Shown here piece after piece: positions 28,901 through 40,965 of a stretch of 64,000 nt of DNA. The DNA is from Amphirosellinia nigrospora. Taxonomy: Eukaryota > Ascomycota > Sordariomycetes > Xylariales > Xylariaceae. The notes under the pieces were generated by a model that searched no databases, was not told the DNA's origin, and worked only from the letters and a program-made list of their open reading frames with translations. Positions within the stretch are counted from its first letter, which is position 1. The number at the start of each line of letters is the position of its first letter. The stretch is taken from contig SCHM01000004.1 in the NCBI GenBank assembly GCA_004123355.1, forward strand, positions 496,001-560,000, read 5' to 3'. The position numbers and the translations under genes were made by a program.

Positions 28901-30785
28901 TATACTAAATAGAAAATTAAAAGATTTAGCTACGAAAAAAAATATTAATAATAAACGTATAATATTTAAACTATAAATTATTATTTAACGAAAAACTAAT
29001 TAATATAATAACTATAAAATATTTATATATAACGTTTATAAATATATATATTAACAATTTTATATAAGCAGTTTATAATTAGTTATTAATTATTTAAAAA
29101 ATTACCGATTGTTTGCTTATTAAAAAAGTTTAAATTAAAATATTAAAAAAATATAAAACGTATTATTTTTTAAATATTAAGTTTTAAATAAAAAAATTTA
29201 TTTCGTTAAACGTTTTTTTTATTAAAATAGCTAACTTAAAAATTTATACTATTTAAAAATTATATAATATAGCTTTAATAAAATATTAAAAAAAAGCTAA
29301 AAATAAAAATAGTTATAAAAAACTTACTAATAAAAAGTTTATAAAAATATAATAATATATATATTAAAGTTTATTTTATAAAAAAGTAAAAATATTAAAA
29401 AGCTAACTTTAAAAGTTTTATATATAGTTTAATTATATTTTTTAAACTATAAATAAATATTTTTATTAATTATATAGTACGTTTTCTGCTTTATAAAAAA
29501 ACAAAAAAAACTTTTACGAATATTTAATAATATAAACTATTTATTAAAATATATTATTTTATAGTATAAAATAATTTATAATAAAAACTTACTAAGCTTT
29601 TATATTATATATATTATATTATATATAATTTAAAATAATTATATTTAATAAAAAAAATAATTTATATTAAAATTTTAATAAAAACTATTTAAATAATTTA
29701 GGACTATATTAAAACTTTAACCGTTTATTATTTATAATAAATAATTAAACCGAAATTTTTAACTAAATTTTAAAATAATACTTTCGGATTATATATATTT
29801 ATAATTAAATAATTAAATAAATTAGCTATTATTAGTAAATTTGTTACGAATATACTAAATTAGCTTTAATTAAAATATATTTTTTTATTAATTATAAATT
29901 TTTATTTTAAAATAAAAAACCGAACTATTAGTTTTTAAAAATTTAAATTTATTAATATATAATATATAAAAATTAAAATAAAACTAATAAAGTAATAAAA
30001 TAATAAGTTTATTTAAAAAACTTAAAAAAATATATAAATTATATAAAAAAAACTATTAATAATATATATTAATACTTAAAAATAATATTTAGTATATAAA
30101 AAAAACTTTATAGCTAAAATATAATAATTTAGTATAAAGAGCTAAAAACTAGCTAATAAAATAGGTTAGTTATATAAAATTATTAAATATTATAAAAATA
30201 TATACTTAAAATTATAATATTTATTATTAAATATATTTTTATAATTTATTATTTTAACTTAAAGTTATTAATAAAAAAGGTTTATTAAGCTAAAAAAAAA
30301 ATTAATAAAACCGCTATATTTAAAAATAATAGATTTATATTAGTTAAAAAAAATAATAAAAAAATAAAAAAAAATATAGTTATAAACAGCGTATTAAATA
30401 GTAAAATAAAAGCATTAGCTTTAATATTTAATAAATTAGTAATATTATAAATTTAACTAGTAATTAGTAGTAAATTTTAAAAGTTATAACTATTATTTAT
30501 AAAAGTTTTATTTAAAAATATAAATAAACCTAGATTTCCGAAATAATATAATAAAAAGCGAGCTATTTAGTAATAACTAATATATAATTATTAAAATAGT
30601 AATAATTTAAGCGATAAAGATAACAAAACGGATAACGATATTTATATAATTATTAATTTAATAAAAATATTAGCTTTATTTGGAATAAAAAAGCTAATAA
30701 AAAAAATACTATTATAAAGTTACGCTATATTACTTTAGCTATATTACCCTAGCTACTTTAAAAACAAAAGATTTTTTTATATAGC
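25960..30785 (+). mobile_element. Gypsy-2: second RIP-killed Ty3/Gypsy element
   Basis: A plus-strand Gypsy pol relic (reverse transcriptase, RNase H, integrase) occupies about 27,800-29,930. The preceding 1.8 kb would hold gag and protease but is unreadable. The element cannot be delimited: the 293-bp repeat just upstream may be its 5' LTR, and its 3' end is presumably lost at the isochore edge near 30,785. Its reverse transcriptase wording differs from Gypsy-1, so it is likely a different family. Confidence 0.6.
27800..29930 (+). pseudogene. Ty3/Gypsy pol relic: reverse transcriptase, RNase H, integrase
   Basis: Reading through stops near 27,800 gives LLLIKKPSGKIKV, the start of a Gypsy reverse transcriptase. 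Around 28,020-28,100 the sequence matches the region usually read as YGLYEYLVTPFGL and the following FQ-YIN segment. An RNase H-like region follows toward 28,700-28,900. At 29,705-29,930 the integrase core end is readable: TVYY corresponds to STAYHPQTDGQTE, then a QILEQY-like run and an AEFVYNN-like run (KFVTNILN). All catalytic codons tested are altered by transitions, so the product is dead. Confidence 0.8.
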
Positions 30786-30844
30786 TTAGTTACGCCTACA
30801 GAAGTAGTTTAGAGACCTTCGCGCAATAATAAGTATAAATAACC

Positions 30845-31775
30845 TACCCCATACTACGAGGTCCCTGACAACCCTCTTTATCCTTGATTTCGGTGCTAGC
30901 GCCCATTGCAATAAAGAACTCGATAGCGATCAGGTTTTTAGACTCTGCTGCGTAGTGCAATGGAGTCCATTCCTTGTCTGTATTGTCGTCTGGTCGAGTA
31001 TCTCTTTTACTCTAGACTCGTCCGGGTACGATGACACAATACACTTCAACACGATATATAGTTAGCATCTCCAATTTCGAAATTCGACATGGTATAGAAG
31101 ATAGCCGATCTGCCACGGCTATCTCGCTGAGTTAGGTCCGCATTTTGTTTCTCGACCAGGTATTCAACTACTGGCAGATAACCAAGGCGTACACAAAATC
31201 GTGCAAGTCGATTGATGTCGAGTTGCGTATAGTATGAGCGATTTTGTTCGATGTAAGTCGATAACTTGGATTCCCAAGCCGGAGATAGCTCGCGAATCCA
31301 CGAACCAAAAATATTGTCGAACTCAACCTCTTTTAAAAGTTAGCGCTAAAGTACGTTCGTTACTTCCTGTTATTTCTCGGATAGTCACAATCTTCGATTC
31401 TTGTACTGGTTGACATACTTCTTTCGCATAGCTCATCTTGTGTCTAGCGGGCAATACGTCGGTCTCTGGCCCTGGAAAACATTTTTATGGTGATTTCACA
31501 GTCAGTATAGAGAGGGTCAAGCTGCCTGATGTCATAAGGCTCCCATTCGGTAACTGCGGTGTTTCTCGAGTCCTCCATGTTATCGACACAGAAAGTATGG
31601 TTAACAGTCGGCGCAACTCGGGGTTCGATCAAAGGGATAACAAGGAAGAGAGGTTCTGTCCTTGTTATCCCGGAGGCGTAGAAAAGTGTAATAAGTGGCA
31701 AGGTGACCAGTGCCTCAGTCGCGAGGGATCAGAGTGTGTAGATTCAGATGAGCCTGCTTCTAAGATCTAGATACA
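30845..31775 (-). pseudogene. Ankyrin-repeat protein pseudogene at the isochore edge
   Basis: On the minus strand one segment (31,050 down to 30,845) reads EWTPLHYAA, then IEFFIAMGAS, a textbook ankyrin repeat. The previous segment (about 31,340-31,050) contains LARFCVRLGYLPVVEYLVEK and GRSAIFYTM, another ankyrin-like unit. A further upstream frame (31,701-31,444) reads as ordinary protein but ends at a stop before joining. The segments lie in different frames. At least one shift needs an extra base rather than a missing one, and there are in-frame stops. I infer true degeneration, probably tied to its position against the RIP block. No start or end can be assigned; related fungal proteins are large ankyrin or NACHT-ankyrin proteins. 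Confidence 0.6.
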
Positions 31776-34190
31776 ATTGCGAGGGCCAGATGGCTCTTAT
31801 ATAGACTTCAGAGCCTATGGCTCTAATACTTGCTTCCTTTACCTATCAGGAGATACCTCCCTTTAAATAGGTGACCTCTACAGAGTACCCCTGTGTGTAT
31901 CTATTTATTATGACACTTGTGTTCGATCTCTTAAAGCTGAGATAATTTTACTATCTTGAATGATAATTATTATAGGACCTTATTACAAATGTGTTGGTCA
32001 GGACATTGCAGGCATTAGATAGCCTATGCGATTTGCTCATCTCGTCGTGTCCTCTTTCTCAGTAACTGGCCAGCAGCGTTTATGAAAAGCCGTTGCAGCA
32101 TGCAGTGTACCTCGATTCACCGGAACGAGATTGTCACCCTATAGATAAGCCTTAGGGTTGCCATTGGCCGTAAGCCTTAATGCAAGACTCACTTTTGGTT
32201 ATACTGCATAGATGGTGTTTTGATGGTATTATGTTATGTAGGAGTAGTAGGCGTGAGTCATAGGGTGTCAACGTCGCTAGATATCTCCTCACTAAGGAGC
32301 AAGGCTCAATGCACTTTGGTGGGAAGGAGCAGATTACACTGTGCCCTCGACGTTATGGAATGAGATACGAATGCCCTTCTCGCGACTTGGCGACGTATGG
32401 TTGTAAGAGCTATTGTTTGGCCTAACGAAATATGATCCCACAGAAAAAATCTATCAATGAATCATGTAATAACACTAGAAACTCTATATGTAGTTCGGCT
32501 TCATGGGAATTATGTGTTTACAGTTCATGGTAATGGATCAGGCTCGTTTTTGGTTCGAGTGAATTTCATGGGTGAGCAGCACAAGGCCCTGGGAACTTAT
32601 TCCACTGTGCAACCACTAGCTAGATACCTACATATTGGGGTGCATTATGTGCAGTATTGCGACGTGTCTGGCAAGTATCTGGGATAATGATGGTTTAGGA
32701 GCTTGTATAAGAGAATGACCAACTGTCTTTGCCAGTCATTTAGAAATTATAAGAGTGAATACTACTAGACCTATCTATCAGCATATATATTATATTGAAG
32801 GTCCCTTCTACATCGAGGCAAAGAAGCATTTGAAAGGTCACGAGCTCTGTAAATTATTTAAAGTTAGAATTTCAAAGCGAGCCCAAGGCTAGGGTCTCCT
32901 GGGGTACGAGAGCCGATAGGCGACGGATGGCGGCAAGATCTCGGCACTCGACGGAAAAAAAGATTGGACGAAAAGCGGAAAAGATAAGGAAGACAGGGAT
33001 TTCTTACCAGGTAAAGGCATACTCCTGTAGTGTCACACGGTAGAAGGTAAGGTGCCTACGCCTGCCAGCCTTCCGGTAGGACATGCAGAACTGAAGGCTG
33101 TGACCATTGGTTAGCGATGATCACGAGGCTCGTAAAAGTCCTTGACCGGAGTTAGCCAAGGAGGGATAGGCTAGAAGCACAAGCTCCAAGACTACGTATA
33201 AAAGTAGGGCAAAGGGAAAGTTATATCGGAGGAAGAATCAGGAAGGCCAAGGAGCCTTTACAGTAGACCCAAGGAGAATTATTAGCTGAATAAAAGTTAA
33301 AGAAATAAATCGATTACTATCTAACCTAATCTATTATAACATCTCAATATCCATACATAGCATAAATCATGATATCATGTATGTTCCCGCTGTGCACTTA
33401 TGTGCTTAATTTTATATCATTTCAGGCGAGGGAACAGGGGAGAGAGCGTATGCATACGAGGTAGCAGTTCGGGGTAGGTATCCCACCGTTAATAGTTAAT
33501 TCTCCACGTCTTCAACAACTGGTTAATACGTAGAGGCTATTCCATTCAGCTCAAACTAACGCAACAGGATGTTAGGGCGGCGGATGAGAACTGAGCAATA
33601 CCCAACGTTAAAGTCGAGTCTAAATGGTATTTAACGAAGCAAACGATACTGCTACAAGATACAAAGTTCGACCACATAGTAAAGCCGAGGGCTATAGATA
33701 ATACGAGATATCGAGCTCTGTTGGAGCTCCATTGCAAAGTGTAACAGGAAAACTACCAACTTGAAAGAGATTCCGCACCCGCAAATATCTCTTCATTTAC
33801 GCCTTTCTACGATTCGTGTTGAGTTGAGCAACATGTATGTCACTGTAGCAGACTTCATTACTTGCAGACTAAAAATTGTTCTTTTCTTCTTCTGTCTCCC
33901 GTCAGACAACAAGACTAACATGACAAATGCCTTGCTAATCCTAGCCGTGAAGCCTAGAGCCAAGTTTTCCTTTCGGGCGAATAGTACAAGCCCCTTCGTA
34001 CAGTCTACTCAAAAAGCGACCCCATAGACTATCCACATGAGGTTATCCATATCTTGATCTGAATGCCTTCTTCTTCTTCTTATCCCAGAAACGCCCTAAA
34101 TATGCAGAACAAATCGCCACCACAAAGCTAAGTTGTGTATATGTATGTATGTATGTATGTCCCGAAACGCCGTGTGCAAGCAAGTCCGTG
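31776..34190. other. Intergenic, no supported gene
   Basis: Base composition is normal. Short frames at 32,457-32,687 (76 codons, plus) and 33,761-34,027 (88 codons, plus) match nothing I recognise and have no visible splice context. A (GTAT)n microsatellite lies at 34,142-34,160 and a short TTC run near 34,066. This stretch separates the ankyrin pseudogene from the 3' end of the glycosyltransferase-like gene. Confidence 0.5.
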
Positions 34191-35987
34191 TTATGACAAT
34201 GTAATACCAGTCCACAAGTACTCCCCGTCAATATTGACCCAGTTTTCACCGGCCATGGCTTTATCCCAGCCCATCATCACGGCCAGCAGCCGGCAACCCA
34301 TCGCACTCATAGTGCAGATGACGGCGTCGCTTGCCTCCGCGAGCACGGCCAGATCCATCGCGTAGGCGCGTCCAACCAGCCCTCTAAGCCGCATGGCGTC
34401 GGCCGACGGTTGATCCGGCTCCTCAGACCCCTTATCCAGCGTGTCCGCGTTGTGCAGTGTCGTGCGGCCGAGGTTCCAGAACATGCTTGCGAAGAAGCCG
34501 CCTTCCCAGCGAATGCCTCGTCGACGAACTTGTGCATCGTGGTCTTGTCGGGGGTGGCGGTCTCGGCATGCTGTTTTCCGGCCAGCTTGATTTGCTCCTG
34601 CGCCGGGAAGGAGTTTTTAAACTCATCCGATTCGTATACATCGGGGTTATCCGATGCGAGAACCATGAAGGAGTGCTGCTTGGCGACTATATCCTCCCCA
34701 CCTAAAGGCGTACTAAAGTTGTGGCGCTCCTCGATGAGCTCCTGGAACCTCTGCACGTACTGGTCTAGCGGTATGTATGCACCGTTGTATTGGTATTCAA
34801 GTGGATGTAGGTCCCCTGACGGACGTGAACCCCAACAACGGTACCATCGTTATAGTTCCCTTGCGGTACGCTTGCCTTTGCCTTGATCTCCTTCACGCGA
34901 TTCGTCACGTACGGCCGGTCATCATTATTGAGATGAAACAAGGCCTCGTAACCCGCGCGGGCGAGGTCGTATATATCTCGCTCTCGGTTGATATCGGACC
35001 GTTTACTTCTCTCGTATTCAGCAACGAAGCTATCCCCGAACGCCTCTCGGGCAGTGGCGGCGGATACTATGAGATGTTTTGCGCTTCGGGGCAGGGTAGC
35101 ATTTGGCGCCTCGGTGGTGGCTTGCAAGCCTGGACGGGCGACGATTTGAACATGTCCGTGTACGGGCCATAGGCCCAACGCGAATCATCGATAAAAAATG
35201 CTCGCTTTTCCTTCTGGGCGAGACCATAGGCCGTCCACAACATCATCAAGGTAGGCCCTAATCCAGCGTCGGATGATTCGAGTACGAACGTTATGGATGT
35301 CCTGCAGGTTTCCATATCTGCCAACCCATCCTTTCTTTGTCCTACTAAATGTCCATGATGCCCCTGAGAAGTGGCTGTGTGTGCTTTCCCCCGGTACTCG
35401 GTAAAAGCCCCCTCTTCTCGGCATCCCTGACGTCCATGAAATAAGGATCCTCGTAGTAATAATCGTGTGGCGCCTGCTGTGATAGCTGAGACTTGCCATG
35501 CAGCTCCTTGACATGTGCGGCGACTTCTTGGCATTTGGCGCATATACTTGCATACTCCTTCATGAGAGCGGAAATTCATAGTTTGGCGGGATAGAGACGG
35601 TCCATTTTGATCTGCCTCGCCGATCTGTGACGGTCATGGCTGTTGGGATTTTTGGCAGCTCGTTCTGCCTAAGTACTTCATATTCTTCGCCTCCTTGAAA
35701 AGCCCAACTGGCGACGGGTATTTGCCTCCCTCCTTGTACAAGTGCCTTAGTGATTAGTAGAAGTGCTGCTAACCCCGTTGTCCAGGCTAGTATTCTCAGT
35801 ACACGGCTTGGCCTCGGCGTAGACGGTGACTTGCGCGGCCGCTTCACTAATGCTGGTAAACCTGGTGAGGGGGTGGCGAGAAAATGAGATGGTTGAAGTT
35901 GAATCGTGACGAGGTGGATGAAGTGGGAGCCTTTTCACCTTGATACGAAGCAGCTCTACGAAGGTTCAGCCGGGGCGGAGCAATCAT
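34191..35987 (-). CDS. Type II membrane protein with GT23/fucosyltransferase-like domain (frame broken six times)
   Basis: The start is ATG at 35,987 (MIAPPRLNLRR). With six single-base gaps restored the product would be 600 residues. A basic proline/serine-rich tail (about residues 1-62) precedes one membrane segment (about 63-82, RILAWTTGLAALLLIT), so the rest should lie in the Golgi or ER lumen. Family marks are GLGPTLMMLW, FFIDDSRWAYG, a GVHVRQG stretch resembling the nucleotide-sugar-binding HxRxGD motif of GT23 enzymes, DEAF-WEGGFF, and the C-terminal ICTMSAMGCRLLAVMMGWDK. I infer a NodZ/FUT8-like fucosyltransferase fold; donor and acceptor are unknown. Frame breaks lie near 35,869 (GGGGG on the plus strand), 35,572 (AAA), 35,388 (CCCCC), 35,088 (GGGG), 34,813 (CCCC) and 34,505-34,520. 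Each needs one added base. There are no nonsense substitutions, so assembly errors are likelier than a pseudogene. Confidence 0.65.
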
Positions 35988-38900
35988 CACCTTGGATGGG
36001 TGCCCTGGGAGAGATCCATAGCAGGGGCCATTTTTGCATTCGTGGCGATTTTGGCATAGATTCTAATCCTAAGGGGAATCGAAGGTGAATATCTACTTTT
36101 CACAAGTAGAATCGGGTTGGTTGATGACACTCTATGGTGATGGTAGTAATGACAATGAAAAGGAGTGACGAGATATCGATCCGAAGGAGCGGTAGTGGTG
36201 AGACGACAAGTTAACAAAACTGAAGGAGCGACAAGTGATCAAGATCATGAAGTGGCCATTACAACCAGGAAATTGGATACCATTCCAAGTTCCAAGTTGG
36301 CAAGAATGGTTACGAACGAACAAACAACGTGTGGGCAGGGCCGTCGAGGCCTCGAGAAGATGGTCGGCCCAGGGGAGTGATAATTGAAAAGGCAAGTTCA
36401 GGTCCGGATGCTGACCGAGGCTGGGTGCAATTACACACTCGCCTGGCTGAGTGCGAGGACAGTGGAAGACGATCGTCAGCTCGAAAAGGTAGGTGATAGG
36501 CCGGAGGCAGAGAGGACCCGTGAAGATCTACTAATAGTAGCGTGGCTACGAAGTGGACATCGTCTTGGCGGAGTGACGATGTACCTAGTGTAATATAAAA
36601 TGTGGTCTTATTGGAAGATTACCGTATAAAATTGGGCGGGTTAGATGGGTCGGCCGTACAGTAGATCCATTGAGCTTGGACAAAGTCCCGGTCTGTCAAG
36701 TGACGATCACGAGGCTCGGGGGGAGAAAGGGGAGAGGTTCAGCAAACAACTCGTTATTAAACAACAGCAAGACAACGGCGAGAGATGTTCACTAAGAATA
36801 AGACATGGGCAGAACATGAGTTTGAATTAGTTAATAAAGTCTAGGTTGTCTAGGTCTACTTACACTAGCAGAAAAGGAAAAGCTGGAGAGGTGAGTGGAG
36901 GATGGACAAGAGTTTCAGACGGGAAGGGCCACGAGGGTTGCATGGAATGGAAGTTGCCGATATTTCTCTCTACCTTTGTACACTAGGCTGTACTTACCTA
37001 GGTTACACTGCATTACATGTCTTTACTTTTACACTACTTTTTAAGATCTGAGGAAATTGACAAACATGCTCGTGTAGAAACTAAGAGGTCCTGCCTGACT
37101 CGGTAAGCGATTTATTTTCTGCCCCTCGTCTAGTAATGCGTTGCTCAGCTTTTTCCTCTTTCACTGACTTTATTTGCTTAGGCATAGCTGATGTGGGGAA
37201 GTGTCTGACGATGATGGACGTTTGAAGGATGACATTTTGGGAGTGTGGGGATGCGATGATGTCAGAGCCTATACAACTGGTACGACTAATCAGTACCACC
37301 ATAGAAAGTACAACCAATGTACCACAGATATGGTAAAATATTGGTGCCCCCTCCTATTAAACCACAACTCAACCCTGGGACAAGTTGAACTTGAAATAGA
37401 CAAAAGAAATTAAACATCGGCTCCAACCGAGAAGTAGTGACCTATTTACGACAGGCATATAAATTTGACCCTTCACGATACTGCGCTATGGGGTTATCGT
37501 TACTATAGACTTAGGTACCCCCGAAAAGTGTCCGCATGAATTATGACCACCAAGTCTACGTACGCACCTATGTAGTGTACGTAATCTTCGGCGCCGATAG
37601 ATTTCTTGTGTGCCTATTTCTGTTCTGGGGAGGATTAATGGAGAAACAGATTGGAAATCCTATGTACTGTTAGGAAACCTTCTTTTATAGCGGCTATGCA
37701 GCACTATATCGCAAACTTGTCTAATACTCCGTAGCTTAGACAATCCCCATATCAGAATGCCATCATTCCGCGATTCACCGGGTACCGGTAATTAAAAGGC
37801 CCAACGCTAGGTACTCACATATACTAGATGAACAGAGTAGATATGAAGTCCCCATCCAATTCCGCACTCCGAGAACAGTAAAGCGGACAACCATTGGCTG
37901 GTCTATAAGACGGGCTAGGGTCTCCCCGTCCCTGGGATCCTTGAGTTGATGAAACAAGCTAAGAAAAATAAATCCATGTCATCTGGTTGGCTCGCCGAGG
38001 TTCGCTTGGAGAGGACCCTTCTTTTTTGCTTTTGATTATGTACATGGTTAATACGTACGGATTGCGATATTGGAACATGATATTTTCTTTTCATTTTTAT
38101 TTTTCCCCCAATGACACATTGACGTAATAACATCACTAAACCAAACCCACACTTACAGATGTTCTGCTGCTTTGTAGGGACAGCGAGTGGCACGGGTAGA
38201 ATACGGATACGTCAAGTTCTGATCGCCGGTGACGAGGCCTGTGCCTATACCTATGCCGTTGTCGTGCAATGAGACGAAATGCATAACAGGGGCGCCGACG
38301 ATCTTGTCAGATGTGAAGATGCTGCGGGCAAATGCCTACCAGCCAACCATCGAGCCGCTCGACGACGTGTTACTCTGCCGTTTGCGCAACTCGCTTCCTG
38401 TGACGATGCACTGCTGTACATCCATTTGGAGACGTCCGGCACTTATCATTGGGTCTTTTGCTCTCTCTCTCTCTTCATGCTACGGTGATGCGAGCCACTT
38501 CGGCCGAACACCTCACACAAACAGTCCTTAGTCTCATGCGTTACCTCTGTAACCAATGGTTCCCCGTTTGCTCTGTGTTTGTTGTCTGTTAGCTATCTCT
38601 CCAATACGGACGAGTAGGTATATACCACAATCACACAATCGGTCGAACCCGCTCAAAGTGTAAAGAGTACACCTACACAGCGGGTGGTGCGAACTATCTA
38701 GTATCCGCCGAGAGAGGCCGTTTTGGTGTAAAGCAGTTCATGGTGCCATGACGGTACCCCCAAAACAGATTATTGTCCCCCTTCGTACCCTTCAGATGAC
38801 AGGACCACGATCAACAAGCCGCATCTACTTAGTGTAACTCGCTTTGACCACGGTGATCAGCGCCCCCTATCAAACAGAAAACCCATTCTCCCGGTAGCCA

Positions 38901-39472
38901 AACGAAACGCGGGAGACCAAGCCTAGCCCTACCAATATTTCGCCCCTTTGGGCCAATCGGCCTTGGTCACCGATCGGCCGGGCTCGACTATCTCAACTAG
39001 CGTAAAAGGACATTCCGCCTGCATGATCAGACAAGCAGTGAACTTCGGCCGGCAACTCTACTGACGTCTTACTTTTTTCCACTCTTACCTAAGTGGCATC
39101 GCACCATGTTCCCCGGCTGAAAGCTTTTCCCAGCGATAATCACGAAAAAAGAATACCTCCGGCCTCCTCTCATCCGGCCCGTCCATGTAACAGGGCAACC
39201 TCCGTACAAACGTCCCAGTCTTAAGTAAGGCGGGATCTCAAAAAGCACATCACCACGTCCATGGCATAGCATACCCAAATTCCCACGTCCAATCCCCCAA
39301 CTCGCAAAATAGCACTCATTGCCCTTGTGCCGCTGCCACCACGACACACACCAACAACGCCACCGACCCCAAAACGCGTATCCGGGTCTTTTCTCTACAG
39401 CGTAGTACGGGGCCCAGCCCCAAGTATCATCACCGCCGCCGCCAGGGGCTTAACCCCTAGGGCTGAAAAAGG

Positions 39473-39499
39473 GTAGGTAGGTAGGTAGGTAGGGTAGGT
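39473..39499. repeat. (GTAG)n microsatellite
   Basis: GTAG repeats run about six units with one interruption. A short inverted sequence, AGGGGCTTAACCCCT, lies about 20 bases upstream. Confidence 0.9.
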
Positions 39500-40006
39500 C
39501 TGGGGGCTGAGGGCTGTAAGTAGTACGCGCGCATTGCAACGCAAGCACATATCACGAGCCAGCCGGCCAGCTCTCTACATCGTAGTCCATGATCAAGTAG
39601 TCCCAAACCTCAGCCCAATATCTAGTTATCCATCTTCCCAACACAAAATAGCATGATATATAAGCAACATTTTATCAAGAAAAATGCCATCCTATCGACC
39701 GTGTAAGGACGTAACCTAGAGGGACATAGAATAAGAAACGAGCAACGAGCAAATCGAAAAAAAGAAAAAAAAAGAGTAAATCCAAGACAAGATAAAAACC
39801 CCCATCCATCCATCTTCGGTAAGATCCGTAGACAATCACATCTATCAATCAATCCATCTATCCATCTATGCAAGTACTACCAACATCGCCGTCTACAATG
39901 CATTAGCCCGGCCCATCCATCCTCCATGCCACGCCAGGCCTCAAGCCGACGGACGCCGCAGCCCGCCGTCCGTTTGAAGATCCAGCTGAACCAAGATCAA
40001 ACAAAA

Positions 40007-40045
40007 GCTGGCTGGTCGGGCTGGCTGGTCGGGCTGGCTGGTCGG
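40007..40045. repeat. 13-bp minisatellite, three perfect units
   Basis: The unit GCTGGCTGGTCGG occurs three times head to tail, followed by a partial unit GCTGACGG. It lies in the presumed 3' flank of the kinesin gene. Confidence 0.9.
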
Positions 40046-40965
40046 GCTGACGGGATATTTCTGACATACATACATATTCAATATACCAAAGCCCTTCAAT
40101 GCGTAGTGTAACCCACAAAATCATGCCCCCCCTTCCAAAAAAAACCCCCCCTAAAAAAAACCCATCCACATATGTATGCAGAATCCAGGAGAAGAAAGCT
40201 GAACAATCCCCTTGTTTCCTCAACAGCCGCGATCTACCCAGCACAGCATGATTACTCGCCGCGCCGCATTCACACATGAAAGGGGGGGGATAGGGTCCGA
40301 GGTGGTATTCGTCGAATAATAAATTTAAATTTCCTTCTTCTGATTTGCCCCCTTCCATCTTTCATGTCCTCTCTCTCTCGTTGGAAACTATTTAGCAACG
40401 ATGACGAGGGGAAAAGCAATTATGTACCCGACCGGACCCAGTTCTTTGGATAGATACCCACGGACTAAAGACGCGAGGTCCGTTTGTGTGCGGTTGGCCG
40501 CTGATGAATAATATACAAGACGTATAAACGAGGTATTTCCCACCCTGCCCAAGGCTGTTATAATGACAGAAACAAAAATGCCTTTTCTTCCGTTCGCCCC
40601 CATAAAGCATAACCGAACCATTACAACCGGCCGACATAAATACAGTACAAGTTGCATCATCTCCTCCTCCCTTCTCGTTGACCATTGAAAACGGGTACTA
40701 GGTAAAAAAACATGGGCAATGTAGTACGGTCCGTCCGACTGGATCGAAAGGAACCAAAAGAACACGACATCCACCAGCCTCCTTTTCACCATTGAGAAGT
40801 TTGCACTCCGCCAGCAAACTAGAAACGTAGCAAACAAATACAAGAACAAGATAAGGGGTATAATATAAGCGGATCAAAATAGAAGAGTTCGACCAGAACG
40901 CCGGCTTACTCCATGAACGATTGAAAGGTTGCCGGAGGCGCCATCGCAGGATTGTGGAGGGAAGT

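Larger units (their letters stand above)
1..30785. other. AT-rich isochore made of RIP-mutated transposons
   Basis: The block is overwhelmingly A and T. Surviving C is mostly in GCT, CTA, CTT or CG contexts, while CpA and TpG are rare and TpA is abundant. This is the footprint of repeat-induced point mutation (C to T, preferentially at CpA, on both strands). No intact gene is visible: the longest frames are under 90 codons. Two Gypsy pol relics and several LTR-like repeats are still recognisable inside and are listed separately. The right edge is abrupt, near 30,785, where ordinary mixed-composition sequence begins. It could be a pericentromeric, subtelomeric or interstitial isochore; no telomere repeat is seen. 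Confidence 0.9.
35988..40965. other. 5-kb gene-poor interval
   Basis: Upstream of the GT23-like gene and downstream of the kinesin there is no convincing coding region. The one place that reads like protein is the minus strand at 38,425-38,157: a frame from an ATG, interrupted by one TAG (38,338-38,336), containing VGAPVMHFVSLHDNGIGIGT and ending at a GTAAGT splice-donor-like site. I cannot extend it to a gene. Long frames at 39,903-40,849 on the minus strand lie in the presumed kinesin 3' region and look like chance. Simple repeats at 39,473 and 40,007 are listed separately. Confidence 0.45.

Noticed and set aside
1-30785. Mitochondrial DNA or a mitochondrial insertion
   Set aside because: Extreme AT content could suggest it, but no mitochondrial genes are seen, while Gypsy pol relics and LTR repeats are present and CpA depletion fits RIP.
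32457-32687. 76-codon plus-strand frame
   Set aside because: Short, no recognisable motif, no supporting context.
34410-34886. 158-codon plus-strand frame
   Set aside because: Antisense shadow of the GT23-like gene, whose minus-strand reading shows family motifs.
39903-40849. Minus-strand frames of 151 and 153 codons downstream of the kinesin
   Set aside because: No domain, odd composition, competing frames on the same strand, and a position in the likely 3' UTR and flank.
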